The notes under the pieces were generated by a model. It saw only the letters and a program-made list of their open reading frames with translations, ran no database searches and had not been told where the DNA came from. The translations under genes and the position numbers were made by a program. Source: Desulfuromonas sp. (GTDB lineage: Bacteria; Desulfobacterota; Desulfuromonadia; Desulfuromonadales; BM103). Taken from it: a stretch of DNA of 63,890 nt. The stretch is from positions 1 through 63,890 of the forward strand of contig VEPG01000090.1 of NCBI GenBank assembly GCA_012026975.1, read 5' to 3'. Positions 1 through 9,144 of the stretch are shown here, piece after piece; the stretch's first letter is position 1, and each line of letters begins with the position of its first letter.

Positions 1-833
1 ATGGTGCCGATCGCCCCGCCCAGCGCCAGGCTGCCGACGTCGCCCATGAACACCTGGGCCGGATAGCTGTTGATCCAGAGGAACCCGAGGCCCGCGCCGG
101 CCATCGCCCCGCACAGGATCGCCAGTTCGCCGGCACCGGGGACGCCGGTGATCTGCAGGTAGTTGGCCAGGTTGGCATGTCCGGCCAGGTAAGCGAAGAG
201 CAGGTAGGTCACGGCGGCGATAATCACCGGGCCGATGGCCAGGCCGTCGAGGCCGTCGGTCAGGTTGACGGCGTTGCTCGCCCCGACGATGACCAGCATG
301 GCAAACGGCACGTAGACCCAGCCGAGATCGGGGCGCAGCGTCTAGAAGAACGGTACGGTCAGGGTGGTCTGGAAACCGGGATAGCGGCACAGGACCAGGC
401 CGACGCCGCAGGCGATCAGCAGCTGCCAGAACATTTTTTGCCGCGCCGACAGCCCGTCGCTGTTCTTCTTGCGGACCTTGAGCAGGTCGTCGGTGAAGCC
501 GATGATCCCGTAGCCGACGATCACCAGCAGGGTCAGCCAGATGTAGAGGTTGGTGAGGTCGGCCCAGAGCAGGGTGGGGATCACGATGGCAGTCAGAATC
601 AGCGCCCCGCCCATCGTCGGCGTCCCCTCCTTCTTGAAGTGCGACTCCGGTCCGAGCTTGCGGATGCTCTGCCCCATCTGCAGCTGCTGCAGCTTCGCGA
701 TCATCCACGGCCCGAGCAGGAAGCTGATCACCAGGGCGGTGATGGTCGCATAGATGGTGCGGAAGGTGATGTACTTGAAGACATTCAGCACCGAGAACTT
801 GGCGGAGAGCGGATAGAGCAGATGATAGAGCAT
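1..833 (-). pseudogene. mraY: mraY, phospho-MurNAc-pentapeptide transferase, with internal TAG; 3' end beyond window
   Basis: MraY moves phospho-MurNAc-pentapeptide from UDP to undecaprenyl phosphate at the inner membrane, making lipid I. From the ATG at 833 the frame reads 163 codons of normal MraY, including the GFTDDLLK motif. It then meets TAG at 344-342, and the same frame resumes with [13 protein letters not shown] and the [13 protein letters not shown] motif down to base 1. Relatives have a lysine at this point (PFFK), so one A-to-T change (AAG to TAG) explains the stop. It starts 12 bp after murF in the dcw operon. The gene is essential in known bacteria, so a sequencing error, a suppressed amber codon or a real lesion are all possible; error is the simplest. 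About 80 C-terminal residues lie outside the window. Confidence 0.9.
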
Positions 834-845
834 ATCGGTCCGTCC

Positions 846-2234
846 TCAGTGTGCTCGGGCCGGTTCGGCCCCGCCCAGCTGCGCGCTGATCCGTTCCATG
901 CGCATGCCGCGGGAGCCCTTGATCAACAGACGATCGCCCGGTTTCAGGATAGGACGCAGCCGGGCAAGCAGTTCCTCGACCGTGTCGGCGGAGACGATCC
1001 GCTCACCGGGCAGGCCGTGCCCGGCGGCACCGGCGGCAATCTCCCTGGCCAGGTCGCCCAGGGTGAACAGCCAGTCGGCCCGTTCGGCGACCAGCACCCC
1101 CACTTCCCGATGCAGGTCGTGTGCCGCCTGGCCGAGCTCGAGCATGTCGCCGAGCACCGCGATCCTCCGTCCCGGGCGGCCGAGGTCGTACAAGGTATCC
1201 AGCGCCGCCCGCATCGACAGCGGGTTGGCGTTGTAGCTGTCTTCGAGCAGCAGCAGGTCACCGGGCAGCTCGACCAGGTCCATCCGGCCCGGGCACGATT
1301 TAAATTCGGCAAGCCCCGCGGCGATGTCGACGGCCGGCACCTCGAGCATCCAGGCCGCGGCCGCAGCCGCCAGCGCATTCTGGACATTGTGCCGCCCGGG
1401 CAGGGGCAGTTGCACGGGAACCCGGGCGTCGGGCAGCTGCAGGGTGAACCCGACCAACCCCTCGTTGACGACGATATCCGCCGCCCGCACCTGTGCCTCG
1501 GCCGCCATGCCGAAGAGCACGCGGCGAACACCGTTGGCCAACGGCAGCTGGCAGACCTGCGGGTCGTCGGCATTGACCACCGCGACACCGCCGGCGGGCA
1601 GGTGGATGAACAGTTCCCCCTTGGCCCGCGCTACGCCGGAAATCCCGCCAAGCTGCTGGAGGTGGCCGGCGCCGACGTTGGTGATGATGCCGATCCGCGG
1701 CGCGGCGATCTGCGCCAGCCGGGCGATCTCGCCACGGGCGCTCATCCCCATCTCGATGACCGCCCATTGATGTTCCGGCTGGAAACCGAACAGGGTCAGC
1801 GGCACCCCGACCAGATTGTTGAAGTTCCCGGCCGACTTCAGCCCCGGGCCGGTGCGCGCGAGGATCGCCGCCAGCATCTCCTTGGTCGTGGTCTTGCCGG
1901 AGGTCCCGGTAATGCCGACCACCGGCCCGGCAAAGCGCTGGCGCACCGCATGAGCCAGGTCGCCGAGGGCCTGCAGGGTATCGCGGACCTGCACCACCGG
2001 GATGTTCAGTCCGACCACCACCTCTTCACTGAGGCTGGCCGCGGCACCGTGACGAACCGCCTGAGCCAGGTAATCGTGGCCATCGAAACGTTCGCCGCGC
2101 AGCGGGATGAACAGGTCTCCCGCCTGCAGCGAGCGGCTGTCGGTGGAGAATCCCTGAATGACCACATCGGCGCCGTTTTGCAGAATCTGGCCGCCGGTCA
2201 CCGCCGCCACCGTGCGCACGTCGAAGCGGATCAT
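846..2234 (-). CDS. murF: MurF, UDP-MurNAc-tripeptide:D-Ala-D-Ala ligase
   Basis: This cytoplasmic ATP-dependent Mur ligase adds D-Ala-D-Ala to UDP-MurNAc-tripeptide, giving the pentapeptide substrate of MraY. The 462-residue protein has the MurF N-terminal substrate domain (residues about 25-75), the P-loop GTSGKTTTKE near residue 110, the central ATPase domain with the conserved VIEMG segment, and a C-terminal ligase domain with EDSYNANP and VLGDMLELG. The length is typical. Its ATG overlaps the murE stop by 4 bp (ATGA), so the two are probably translationally coupled, and mraY follows 12 bp later in the same operon. Nothing looks damaged. Confidence 0.97.
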   Translation of the reverse strand: MIRFDVRTVAAVTGGQILQNGADVVIQGFSTDSRSLQAGDLFIPLRGERFDGHDYLAQAVRHGAAASLSEEVVVGLNIPVVQVRDTLQALGDLAHAVRQRFAGPVVGITGTSGKTTTKEMLAAILARTGPGLKSAGNFNNLVGVPLTLFGFQPEHQWAVIEMGMSARGEIARLAQIAAPRIGIITNVGAGHLQQLGGISGVARAKGELFIHLPAGGVAVVNADDPQVCQLPLANGVRRVLFGMAAEAQVRAADIVVNEGLVGFTLQLPDARVPVQLPLPGRHNVQNALAAAAAAWMLEVPAVDIAAGLAEFKSCPGRMDLVELPGDLLLLEDSYNANPLSMRAALDTLYDLGRPGRRIAVLGDMLELGQAAHDLHREVGVLVAERADWLFTLGDLAREIAAGAAGHGLPGERIVSADTVEELLARLRPILKPGDRLLIKGSRGMRMERISAQLGGAEPARAH

Positions 2235-3745
2235 GCGCCGTCCCCTGTCGCGAAAGCATTGCGCAACTCTTCGCGATCGTCAAAGTGAATGCGTGTGGTG
2301 CCGAGAATCTGGTAGTCCTCATGGCCCTTGCCGGCCACCAGCAGGATATCGTCCTTGCGCAGCAGGCTTACGGCAAAACGGATGGCCTCGCGTCGGTCGG
2401 GGATGACCACGTAGCCGCGGCCGCGACCGGCGGCCGCTTCCTCCCGCGACCATTCCCGCGCATGGACCGCGGCGACCCCTTCGCGGATCCGGGCGATGAT
2501 CTGCAGCGGATCCTCGGTACGGGGATTGTCGGAGGTCACCACCGCGATGTCGGAACGGCGCGCCGTCACTTCGCCCATGACCGGACGCTTGCGCGGGTCG
2601 CGGTCGCCGCCGCAGCCGAACACGGTAATGATTCTGGCGGGCTTGAGCGCCTGCAGCGCCTGCAGGACCCGGTCGAGGGCATCGCCGGTATGGGCATAAT
2701 CGACCAAGGCCACCGCCCCGCGTCGGTTGTCGACCCGCTCAAGACGTCCCGGCACAGCCGCGGCGCGGGCCAGCCCGCGCTCGATCACCGCAACCGGCAG
2801 GCCGAGGGCGACCGCGCCGCCGATGGCGCCGAGCAGGTTCTCGACGTTGTACTCGCCCAGCAGCGGACTGTTCAGGGTGACCGGTCCGGCCGGCGTAGCG
2901 ATCCGGCCCTGAATGCCCTCCAGCGTCACCGTCAGCTGTTCGGGGCGGACCATGGCCTGTGCCGCGCGCCCGCAGGTCAGCGCATCAGGCAGCAGTTCTG
3001 CCAGCCGGCGGCCGTAAGCGTCATCGACGTTGATGACCGCCCGGCCGTTGTTCAAGGGCAGCAACTCCTGAAAGAGCCGCAGCTTGCTGGCGAAGTAGCG
3101 GTCCATGTCCCCATGATAGTCGAGGTGCTCCGGGGTCAGATTGGTGAAGATCCCGACCTGGAAGCGAATGCCATCGGCACGATACTGGTCGAGGGCATGC
3201 GAGGAAACCTCCATGACCAGGGAACGGGCACCGGCCGCGCGGAACTGCGCAACCTGCTCGAGGAGTTCGACCGCCTCGGGGGTGGTATGCGGCGCATTGT
3301 GCGTCTCTTGACCGAACCGATAGTTGACCGTGCCGACCACCGCCGGCGCCAGACGAGCCTCGGCCAGGACGGCCTCGAGCAGATAGGTCGTGGTGGTCTT
3401 GCCGTTGGTGCCGGTGACGCCGATCACCGCCATCTCCCGGGTCGGATCGCCGTGGAAGGCTTGCGCCATGGCGGCCATGGTACGGCGGGAGTCGGCCACC
3501 TGGACAATGGTTGCAGCGAATGCCTGCTCCGGTAGATCTTCGACCACCAGCACCGCGGCACCGCGCGCCACGGCATCGGCAAGGAAGCGGTGACCGTCCT
3601 GCGCCTGGCCGCGCCAGGCGAAAAAAACATCGCCCGGCTGAACCCGGCGCGAATCATAGCGCAACCCGGCGACAGTGACATCGATCGGACCGAGCTGCCG
3701 AAGAACCGGCACCTGCTGGAGCAGTTCGGCGAGATGCATGCTCAT
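2231..3745 (-). CDS. murE: MurE, UDP-MurNAc-L-Ala-D-Glu ligase (probably meso-DAP adding)
   Basis: MurE adds the third amino acid to the peptidoglycan stem peptide in the cytoplasm. The 504-residue protein shows the P-loop GTNGKTTTTYL around residue 115, the substrate segment HNAPHTTPEA, the MEVSSHAL motif, and the C-terminal FGCGGDRDPRKRP segment. The motif DNPRTEDP fits the DNPR signature that marks meso-diaminopimelate-specific MurE, so the product is inferred to be DAP-type peptidoglycan. It overlaps ftsI upstream and murF downstream by 4 bp each, the usual compact dcw arrangement. Confidence 0.97.
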   Translation of the reverse strand: MSMHLAELLQQVPVLRQLGPIDVTVAGLRYDSRRVQPGDVFFAWRGQAQDGHRFLADAVARGAAVLVVEDLPEQAFAATIVQVADSRRTMAAMAQAFHGDPTREMAVIGVTGTNGKTTTTYLLEAVLAEARLAPAVVGTVNYRFGQETHNAPHTTPEAVELLEQVAQFRAAGARSLVMEVSSHALDQYRADGIRFQVGIFTNLTPEHLDYHGDMDRYFASKLRLFQELLPLNNGRAVINVDDAYGRRLAELLPDALTCGRAAQAMVRPEQLTVTLEGIQGRIATPAGPVTLNSPLLGEYNVENLLGAIGGAVALGLPVAVIERGLARAAAVPGRLERVDNRRGAVALVDYAHTGDALDRVLQALQALKPARIITVFGCGGDRDPRKRPVMGEVTARRSDIAVVTSDNPRTEDPLQIIARIREGVAAVHAREWSREEAAAGRGRGYVVIPDRREAIRFAVSLLRKDDILLVAGKGHEDYQILGTTRIHFDDREELRNAFATGDGA

Positions 3746-5847
3746 CCTTTCGACCCGCCGAGGCTGGCGGTCTCCACCTGTCCGGGCGGGGCAAGGCGCA
3801 CCCAGACCGGCGCTCCGTAAGGGATCGCCGCCCCGGGCGCGGGCGACTGTTCGATAACCCGGCCATGGCCGCGCAGGCTCACATTGATCCCGCGGGACTG
3901 CATGATCTCTATCACCTGGCGGTAGCTCATCCCCTTGAAATCGGGCATCTGCGGCCCCATCGGGACGGCAGGCGCCGCGCTGCTCTCCGCAATCACATCC
4001 TCGATTTCGGCAGGATTCGAGCGCTCGGCCGGCGCCTCGGCCGTTTCGGCCTCCGCTGCCTTCTTGGCATCCTTGGCCGCGGCTTCCTGCTCTTTCTTGG
4101 CCTGGGCGAGGATTTCTTCCATCGACGGCAGCGTCTCGCCCGGGGAAAGCGGCTCGGTCGGCGCAACCTTGAGATATTGCAGCGCCTGCGTCGATATGCG
4201 CGAGAAGACCGGCGCTGCCACCAGCCCGCCGTAGACCTGTCCGCGCGGCTCGTCGATCATGACCACGACCACCATCCGCGGGTTTTCTGCGGGGACGAAA
4301 CCAACGAACGAGGCAATGCGCTTGTCCGCGGAGTAGCCGCCGGTGACCGGATCGACCTTCTGGGCGGTGCCGGTCTTGCCGGCGACCCGGTAGCCGGGAA
4401 CCCGCGCCTTGGTCCCCGTCCCGCCATCCTCGGCGGTAACGGTTTCCATCATCCGCGCTACCCGGGCGGCCACTTCGGGTTTCACCACCTGGCGCACGAC
4501 CTTCGGCTGCCGCTCCTCGATCACCTGGCCTTCGCTATCGGTCACCTTCTCGACCAGATACGGCTCCATCAGGTAGCCGCCGTTGGCGATGGCACCAGTC
4601 GCCGCCGCCAACTGCAGCGGCGTGATGCTCACCCCCTGCCCGAAGGAGATGGTAGCCAGGTCGATCTCGAACCAGCGGCTCGGATCGCGCAGAAGACCGT
4701 TCTCCTCACCGGGAAGTTCGAGACCGCTTTTCGCACCGAAGCCGAAATCGCGCAGGTAGCTGTGCAGGCGCTTGCGCTCGAGCATCTTGCCGATCTTGGC
4801 CGAACCGATGTTGGAACTGACCTTGAGGACTTCTTCCGCGGTCAGGATGCCGTGCGGATGGCTGTCATGGATGGTTCGCCCACCGACCCGCCAGGAGCCG
4901 TTTTCGCAATGGATCAGCTGATTCGGTGAAACCACCCCTTCGTTGAGCGCCGAGGCCATCACGAACACCTTCATGGTCGACCCTGGCTCGAAGGTATCAC
5001 TGATCGCCCGGTTGCGCCAATCCTGGGGCTTGTAGCGGGAAAAGGCGTTCGGATTGTAGTCGGGCTGGTTAGCCATGGCCAGGATCCGGCCGCTGTCAGG
5101 TTCGAGGACGATTACCGCCCCGGCCTGCGCGTTGAATTCCTTGACCCCGGCGGCCAGCTCCCGCTCGGCGATATACTGCAGGTTTTCGTCGATGGTCAGG
5201 TGCAGGTCATGCCCGCGGGTCGCTCCTTCGATCACCGGCTCGCCGGAACCGATGCCGCGACCGAGCGCGTCACGCTCCATGACCAGATAACCGCCGCGGC
5301 CCAAAAGCCTCTTGTCGTAGGCCGCCTCGATCCCCGCCAATCCCTTCGGATCAAGCCCGGTAAAGCCGAGGACCTGCGCGCCGATCGTCGAGTTGGGATA
5401 GAAGCGCTGATGCTCCTTGATGGTGCCGACAGCTTCCAGGTTGAGGTTGCGGATCCGTTGGCTCAGGGCCGGCGGAACCTGGCGCTTGAGCCAGATGAAC
5501 CCTTTGTCGCCGCTCAGCTTGGCACGCACCGTGGCCAGCGGCAGATCGAGAATCGGCGCCAGGAGACGCGCCGCATGGTCGCGGTTTTCCAGTTTGCGCG
5601 GCTCGGCATAGATCGAGTCGACCTCCATGCTGAGGGCCAGCGCTTCACCGGTCCGGTCGAAAATCGTCCCCCGTTGGGGAATCAGCGGGATGCTTTTCTG
5701 ATGCTGGCGCTCGGCACGGGCAACCCAATCGCGTTCCTGCAGAACCTGGAGACTGAAGGCCCGCCAGCCAACCAGGGCAAAGGCCACGATGAAGGCCAGC
5801 CCGAGCAGGCGGATGCGGAGGGTAACGCCGCGCTCCAGGGTTGCCAT
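3742..5847 (-). CDS. ftsI: FtsI/PBP3-type division transpeptidase with C-terminal PASTA domain
   Basis: This septal class B penicillin-binding protein cross-links peptidoglycan at the division site. The 701-residue protein has one N-terminal membrane segment (residues about 10-30), a PBP dimerisation domain, and a transpeptidase domain with the active-site motifs STMK, SSN and KTGTAQ in the expected order. A Lys/Glu/Ala-rich charged linker (about residues 585-630) leads to a C-terminal PASTA domain (MPDFKGMSYRQVIEIMQSRG). The PASTA extension is absent from E. coli FtsI but is common in sporulation-type and Desulfuromonadales PBPs. It lies 4 bp after ftsL and overlaps murE by 4 bp. Confidence 0.95.
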   Translation of the reverse strand: MATLERGVTLRIRLLGLAFIVAFALVGWRAFSLQVLQERDWVARAERQHQKSIPLIPQRGTIFDRTGEALALSMEVDSIYAEPRKLENRDHAARLLAPILDLPLATVRAKLSGDKGFIWLKRQVPPALSQRIRNLNLEAVGTIKEHQRFYPNSTIGAQVLGFTGLDPKGLAGIEAAYDKRLLGRGGYLVMERDALGRGIGSGEPVIEGATRGHDLHLTIDENLQYIAERELAAGVKEFNAQAGAVIVLEPDSGRILAMANQPDYNPNAFSRYKPQDWRNRAISDTFEPGSTMKVFVMASALNEGVVSPNQLIHCENGSWRVGGRTIHDSHPHGILTAEEVLKVSSNIGSAKIGKMLERKRLHSYLRDFGFGAKSGLELPGEENGLLRDPSRWFEIDLATISFGQGVSITPLQLAAATGAIANGGYLMEPYLVEKVTDSEGQVIEERQPKVVRQVVKPEVAARVARMMETVTAEDGGTGTKARVPGYRVAGKTGTAQKVDPVTGGYSADKRIASFVGFVPAENPRMVVVVMIDEPRGQVYGGLVAAPVFSRISTQALQYLKVAPTEPLSPGETLPSMEEILAQAKKEQEAAAKDAKKAAEAETAEAPAERSNPAEIEDVIAESSAAPAVPMGPQMPDFKGMSYRQVIEIMQSRGINVSLRGHGRVIEQSPAPGAAIPYGAPVWVRLAPPGQVETASLGGSKG

Positions 5848-5851
5848 CGCC

Positions 5852-6169
5852 TTAGTCGACCGTGTTCACCTGTGCGGGGGTCGGGAAGCGCAGGCCAAGA
5901 TCCTTGAGGGCTACCTGTTCCAGTCGTTGCGGCGTGCCGAGCGTCGCCACCTCGAGACGCAGTTCCACGGTCTCCTGATTGGCTTTGCGCACCGCGCTCT
6001 CCAGGCTGGAGATCTCGTATTCCATGCCGGTGGCCTGGACCCGACACCACACGAAGAGCAGCGACAGGACACTCAGCAGTGCAATAAAGCCGAAGGTCGG
6101 CAGCAGACGCGGCCGGCGCAGGGCAAAGCCGTTGATCTTGGGCAATGCGCCAATGGTGGTTTCGGTCAT
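5852..6169 (-). CDS. ftsL: FtsL-like septum protein
   Basis: This small single-pass division protein of 105 residues is expected to join FtsB/FtsQ and help recruit and activate FtsW/FtsI. A hydrophobic segment of about 20 residues (LPTFGFIALLSVLSLLFVWC) is followed by a periplasmic coiled-coil-like stretch (SLESAVRKANQETVELRLEVATL), the FtsL plan. Sequence conservation in this family is poor, so the call rests mainly on topology, size and place: between rsmH and ftsI, 10 bp after the rsmH stop and 4 bp before ftsI. Confidence 0.85.
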   Translation of the reverse strand: MTETTIGALPKINGFALRRPRLLPTFGFIALLSVLSLLFVWCRVQATGMEYEISSLESAVRKANQETVELRLEVATLGTPQRLEQVALKDLGLRFPTPAQVNTVD

Positions 6170-6179
6170 CTTCGCCTCC

Positions 6180-7127
6180 TCAGGCAGCCAGCTTCTCGAC
6201 CCCCCGCAGCACGGCGCTGCGAGAGCGAGGGTTGGCCATGATTTCAGCCTCGGCGGGGCGTAGCCCGCGCGGGGTCAGGATCTTGACTTCCGCCTTCCGG
6301 CCGCAGACGCAGACCGGCAGGCGCGGGGGACAGCTGCACGGATTGGCCGCTGCCCGGAACCCCTGCTTGACCAGGCGGTCTTCCAGCGAATGAAAACTGA
6401 TGACCGCCAGCCGGCCGCCGGGCCGCAAACTGTGCAAGGCTGCCGTCAATCCCGTCTCCAGTGCTTCGAGCTCGCCATTGACGGCGATGCGCAGGGCCTG
6501 GAAGACGCGGGTCGCCGGGTGGATGCGCTGCGGCACATACCCTCCCGGAACGGCCCGACAGACCAGTTCGGCTAACTGGCGGGTAGTGCACAGCGGCGCC
6601 TCGCCCCGGACGCGCACGATTTCGCGGGCAATCCGCCCGGCCCATCGCTCTTCCCCGTACTCGCGAAAAATCCGCTTCAACTCCTCGGCATCGGCACGGG
6701 CGAGGAGGTCGGCCGCACTGGCCGGGTGGGCCGGGTCCATGCGCATATCCAGCGGCCCATCCTCCCGAAACGAGAAGCCCCGCTCCGGCGTATCCAACTG
6801 ATGCGAGGAAACCCCGAGATCGAACAGAATCCCATCCACCTGATCGATACCAAGGGTTGCGAGTTGACTATCAAGTCCGGCGAAGCTGCCGTGGCAGAGC
6901 GTCACTCGCTCGCCGAAACTCGCCAGTGCCGCGGCGGCCGAGGACAGGGCCGCCGGATCGCGGTCGAAACCGATCAGCCGGCCATCCGGGCTGCTTGCTT
7001 CCAGAATCAGGCGGGCATGCCCGCCACCGCCAACCGTGCCGTCCAGATAGATGCCGCCCGACCGCGGGGCGAGCAGTTCGAGCACCTCTCCGGGCATGAC
7101 CGACAGATGCCGGAAGGCGTCATTCAT
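6180..7127 (-). CDS. rsmH: RsmH (MraW), 16S rRNA C1402 N4-methyltransferase
   Basis: RsmH uses SAM to methylate N4 of C1402 in 16S rRNA, fine-tuning the P site. The 315-residue protein starts [19 protein letters not shown] and has the SAM-binding motif [10 protein letters not shown], the [12 protein letters not shown] motif, [15 protein letters not shown], and the C-terminal [13 protein letters not shown]. All are diagnostic of MraW/RsmH and the length is normal. It sits 6 bp after mraZ and 10 bp before ftsL. Later in the window rsmI encodes the partner enzyme that 2'-O-methylates the same nucleotide. Confidence 0.98.
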   Translation of the reverse strand: MNDAFRHLSVMPGEVLELLAPRSGGIYLDGTVGGGGHARLILEASSPDGRLIGFDRDPAALSSAAAALASFGERVTLCHGSFAGLDSQLATLGIDQVDGILFDLGVSSHQLDTPERGFSFREDGPLDMRMDPAHPASAADLLARADAEELKRIFREYGEERWAGRIAREIVRVRGEAPLCTTRQLAELVCRAVPGGYVPQRIHPATRVFQALRIAVNGELEALETGLTAALHSLRPGGRLAVISFHSLEDRLVKQGFRAAANPCSCPPRLPVCVCGRKAEVKILTPRGLRPAEAEIMANPRSRSAVLRGVEKLAA

Positions 7128-7133
7128 CGGGGC

Positions 7134-7580
7134 CTACAAACCGAGCTCGAGCCGCCGCGAACGTGCCTGAGCCAGCCGTTGCTCGGCCTCGGCCAACATC
7201 GTCGCGTACTTGGCCTTGTTCCAGATCTGGATCGAACGGTCGGCGCCGACAATGACCACGTCGCGCTCGCCATCGGTATCGAGCTGGCAATTTTCCCGTA
7301 GGGATTGGGGAATCTGGATGCGCCCCTGTTTGTCGAACGAACAGTGGGTCGCGGGCGTGACCGTGGCGAAATAGAGGGCTTCGCGGAATTCGTCGTAGGG
7401 GAGAGCGGCAAAGTTCTGCATGAACTTCGCCCACTCGGCAACCGGGTAGGCCACGATCCCGCCCCGGTCCTGGGTTACGACCAGAGCGTCGTCGCCGTTG
7501 AGCAACTCCCGGAAACGCGCCGGGACACTGGCGCGCCCCTTGGCGTCAATCGAGTTGTAATAGACACCCTGGAAACCCAT
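7134..7580 (-). CDS. mraZ: MraZ, SpoVT/AbrB-like regulator of the dcw cluster
   Basis: MraZ is a ring-forming DNA-binding protein that in E. coli represses its own dcw operon. Two SpoVT/AbrB-type halves are visible: GVYYNSIDAKGRASVPARFRE near the N-terminus and HCSFDKQGRIQIPQSLREN in the second half, each with the family DxxGR core. I chose the ATG at 7580 (148 residues, MGFQGVYY) over a frame opening 7 codons upstream. MraZ proteins start here, and GAGGG lies about 6 nt before this ATG. It is first in the operon, about 43 nt after the predicted transcription start, as expected for an autoregulator. Confidence 0.96.
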   Translation of the reverse strand: MGFQGVYYNSIDAKGRASVPARFRELLNGDDALVVTQDRGGIVAYPVAEWAKFMQNFAALPYDEFREALYFATVTPATHCSFDKQGRIQIPQSLRENCQLDTDGERDVVIVGADRSIQIWNKAKYATMLAEAEQRLAQARSRRLELGL

Positions 7581-7629
7581 TTTGGCCCTCTTTGGCCGCA
7601 AAATACACTATTCACCACCACTTGGGCAG

Positions 7630-7658
7630 AATATAGCGACGGGTCGTCGAGGTGTCAA
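7630..7658 (-). promoter_or_regulatory. Sigma-70-type promoter of the mraZ-led dcw operon
   Basis: On the minus strand TTGACA (7658-7653) and TATATT (7635-7630) are separated by exactly 17 bp, close to a perfect housekeeping promoter. The start would lie near 7623, leaving a leader of about 43 nt before the mraZ ATG. GTGG triplets occur in the leader, but clear TGGG-type MraZ boxes could not be made out. Confidence 0.8.
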
Positions 7659-7707
7659 GAAAAAATTCTTATTTTTCGGGGGTTAAAGAGAGCCTGCGGG
7701 GAGCCCG

Positions 7708-8985
7708 TCAACGGGTCGCTGATGACTCGCCGGGGAGGGTCGGCAACTCGACTTCGATCTCGTCGATGCGCCGGTCCGCCATGCGGCGCACGGTAAAACG
7801 GACCCCTTCGGCTTCGCAGACATCGCCCTCGACCGGGATCCTCCCCAGGGCATTCATCAGGAAGCCGGCCAGGGTCGTGACATGCTCTTCGGAAAGCTCG
7901 AGGGCAAAGCGGTGGTTGACGGCCCGCAGGGTGGCACTGCCGTCGACCATGAAGCGATTCGGCCCCAACGGCCGGATCAGCGCCTCCTCCTCGTCGTACT
8001 CGTCCTGAATTTCACCGACGATCACCTCGAAGATATCCTCCAGGGTGACGATCCCCTCCACACCGCCATATTCGTCGACAACCATGGCCAGGTGCAAATG
8101 CCGACGGCGGAAGGTCTGCAGCAGAGCCTCGATCGGCTTGGCTTCGGGCACGAACAGCGGCGGCCTGGCCAGTCGGCGCAGCGAGAATTCTTCCGGAGAA
8201 TCAAGACAGTCGAGAATCTCCTTGGTGTGGATGACCCCCACCACCCGGTCGAGATCCCCCTCGTAAACCGGGAAGCGTGAATGATGGGTTTCGGCGACGA
8301 CCTTCAAGACTTCGGCAAAGGGCGTATCGGCTTCGATGCCGACGACCTCGTTGCGTGGCACCATGACATCGCGGACGCGGATCTCGCCGAGGTCGAACAC
8401 CCCGTGCAGCATCTTGCGCTTGTCCTTGGCGACCACCCCGGCATGCTCGCCGAATTCGATGAACGAGCGCAGTTCGTCCTCGGAGATCAGCGGACGATGC
8501 TCTTCACCGCGCAGAAATCGGTTCAACAAGGAGGAAATCCCGGCCAATGCCCAGGTGAACGGCTGCAGCAGCCACATGATCAGGCGCATCGGGTGCAGGA
8601 GCAGAAAGCACATCTTTTCCGGGTAGCGGGCGGCGTAGGTCTTCGGCCACGCTTCGGTGAAGACCACCAGCAGCGGGGTCAGGATCAGCACGATCAGCAG
8701 CTCGCCGCGCGGTCCGAACAGTTCGAAAAACAGCGCCGTGGTAAAGACCGAAGCAGCGATGTTGGCCAGGTTGTTGCCGAGCAGAATGGCGCTGAGCAGC
8801 CTTTCCGGATGGGAGAGCAGCGCCTGCAGCTGGCGGGCGCCGGGACGCTCCTTGTCAGCCAGGTAGCGGACCCGCAGCCGGTCGATGGACATCAGGGCCG
8901 TTTCGGCCGCGGAGAAAAACGCCGCCACCATGAACAGGCAGACCAGTCCCGCGATGTGCCACCAATGTTCCGCACCAAGCTGCAT
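7708..8985 (-). CDS. CorC/HlyC-family CNNM-CBS membrane protein
   Basis: This is an integral membrane protein of the CNNM/CorC family, whose members are linked to Mg2+/Co2+ or Na+ efflux. The 425-residue protein has an N-terminal DUF21/CNNM domain with about four membrane segments and the FFSAAETALMSIDRLR motif. A pair of CBS domains follows (about residues 200-325; RVRDVMVPRNEV opens the first, MVVDEYGGVEGIVTLEDI closes the second), then a C-terminal CorC/HlyC transporter-associated domain (about 340-415). It reads away from the dcw promoter and is probably transcribed alone. The ion carried cannot be read from the sequence. Confidence 0.92.
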   Translation of the reverse strand: MQLGAEHWWHIAGLVCLFMVAAFFSAAETALMSIDRLRVRYLADKERPGARQLQALLSHPERLLSAILLGNNLANIAASVFTTALFFELFGPRGELLIVLILTPLLVVFTEAWPKTYAARYPEKMCFLLLHPMRLIMWLLQPFTWALAGISSLLNRFLRGEEHRPLISEDELRSFIEFGEHAGVVAKDKRKMLHGVFDLGEIRVRDVMVPRNEVVGIEADTPFAEVLKVVAETHHSRFPVYEGDLDRVVGVIHTKEILDCLDSPEEFSLRRLARPPLFVPEAKPIEALLQTFRRRHLHLAMVVDEYGGVEGIVTLEDIFEVIVGEIQDEYDEEEALIRPLGPNRFMVDGSATLRAVNHRFALELSEEHVTTLAGFLMNALGRIPVEGDVCEAEGVRFTVRRMADRRIDEIEVELPTLPGESSATR

Positions 8986-9144
8986 TGTTGCCCCTAAAAA
9001 CCCCAGAAATTATTGAAACCATGGGGATTGTACCGGAGAGTCGCCAGCTTGGCAATCCGCCCGAACACTACATTTACGGCCACGATTCCATATGATATAT
9101 AAGTATATTTACTGCAACCACCGTCCTGTCTGGAGTTTCACCTC

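Noticed and set aside
342-344. Recoding of TAG (for example as pyrrolysine) in mraY
   Set aside because: TAG is used as an ordinary stop for lon, efp, trmD, polA and nadE in this window, and MraY has no reason to carry a special residue there.
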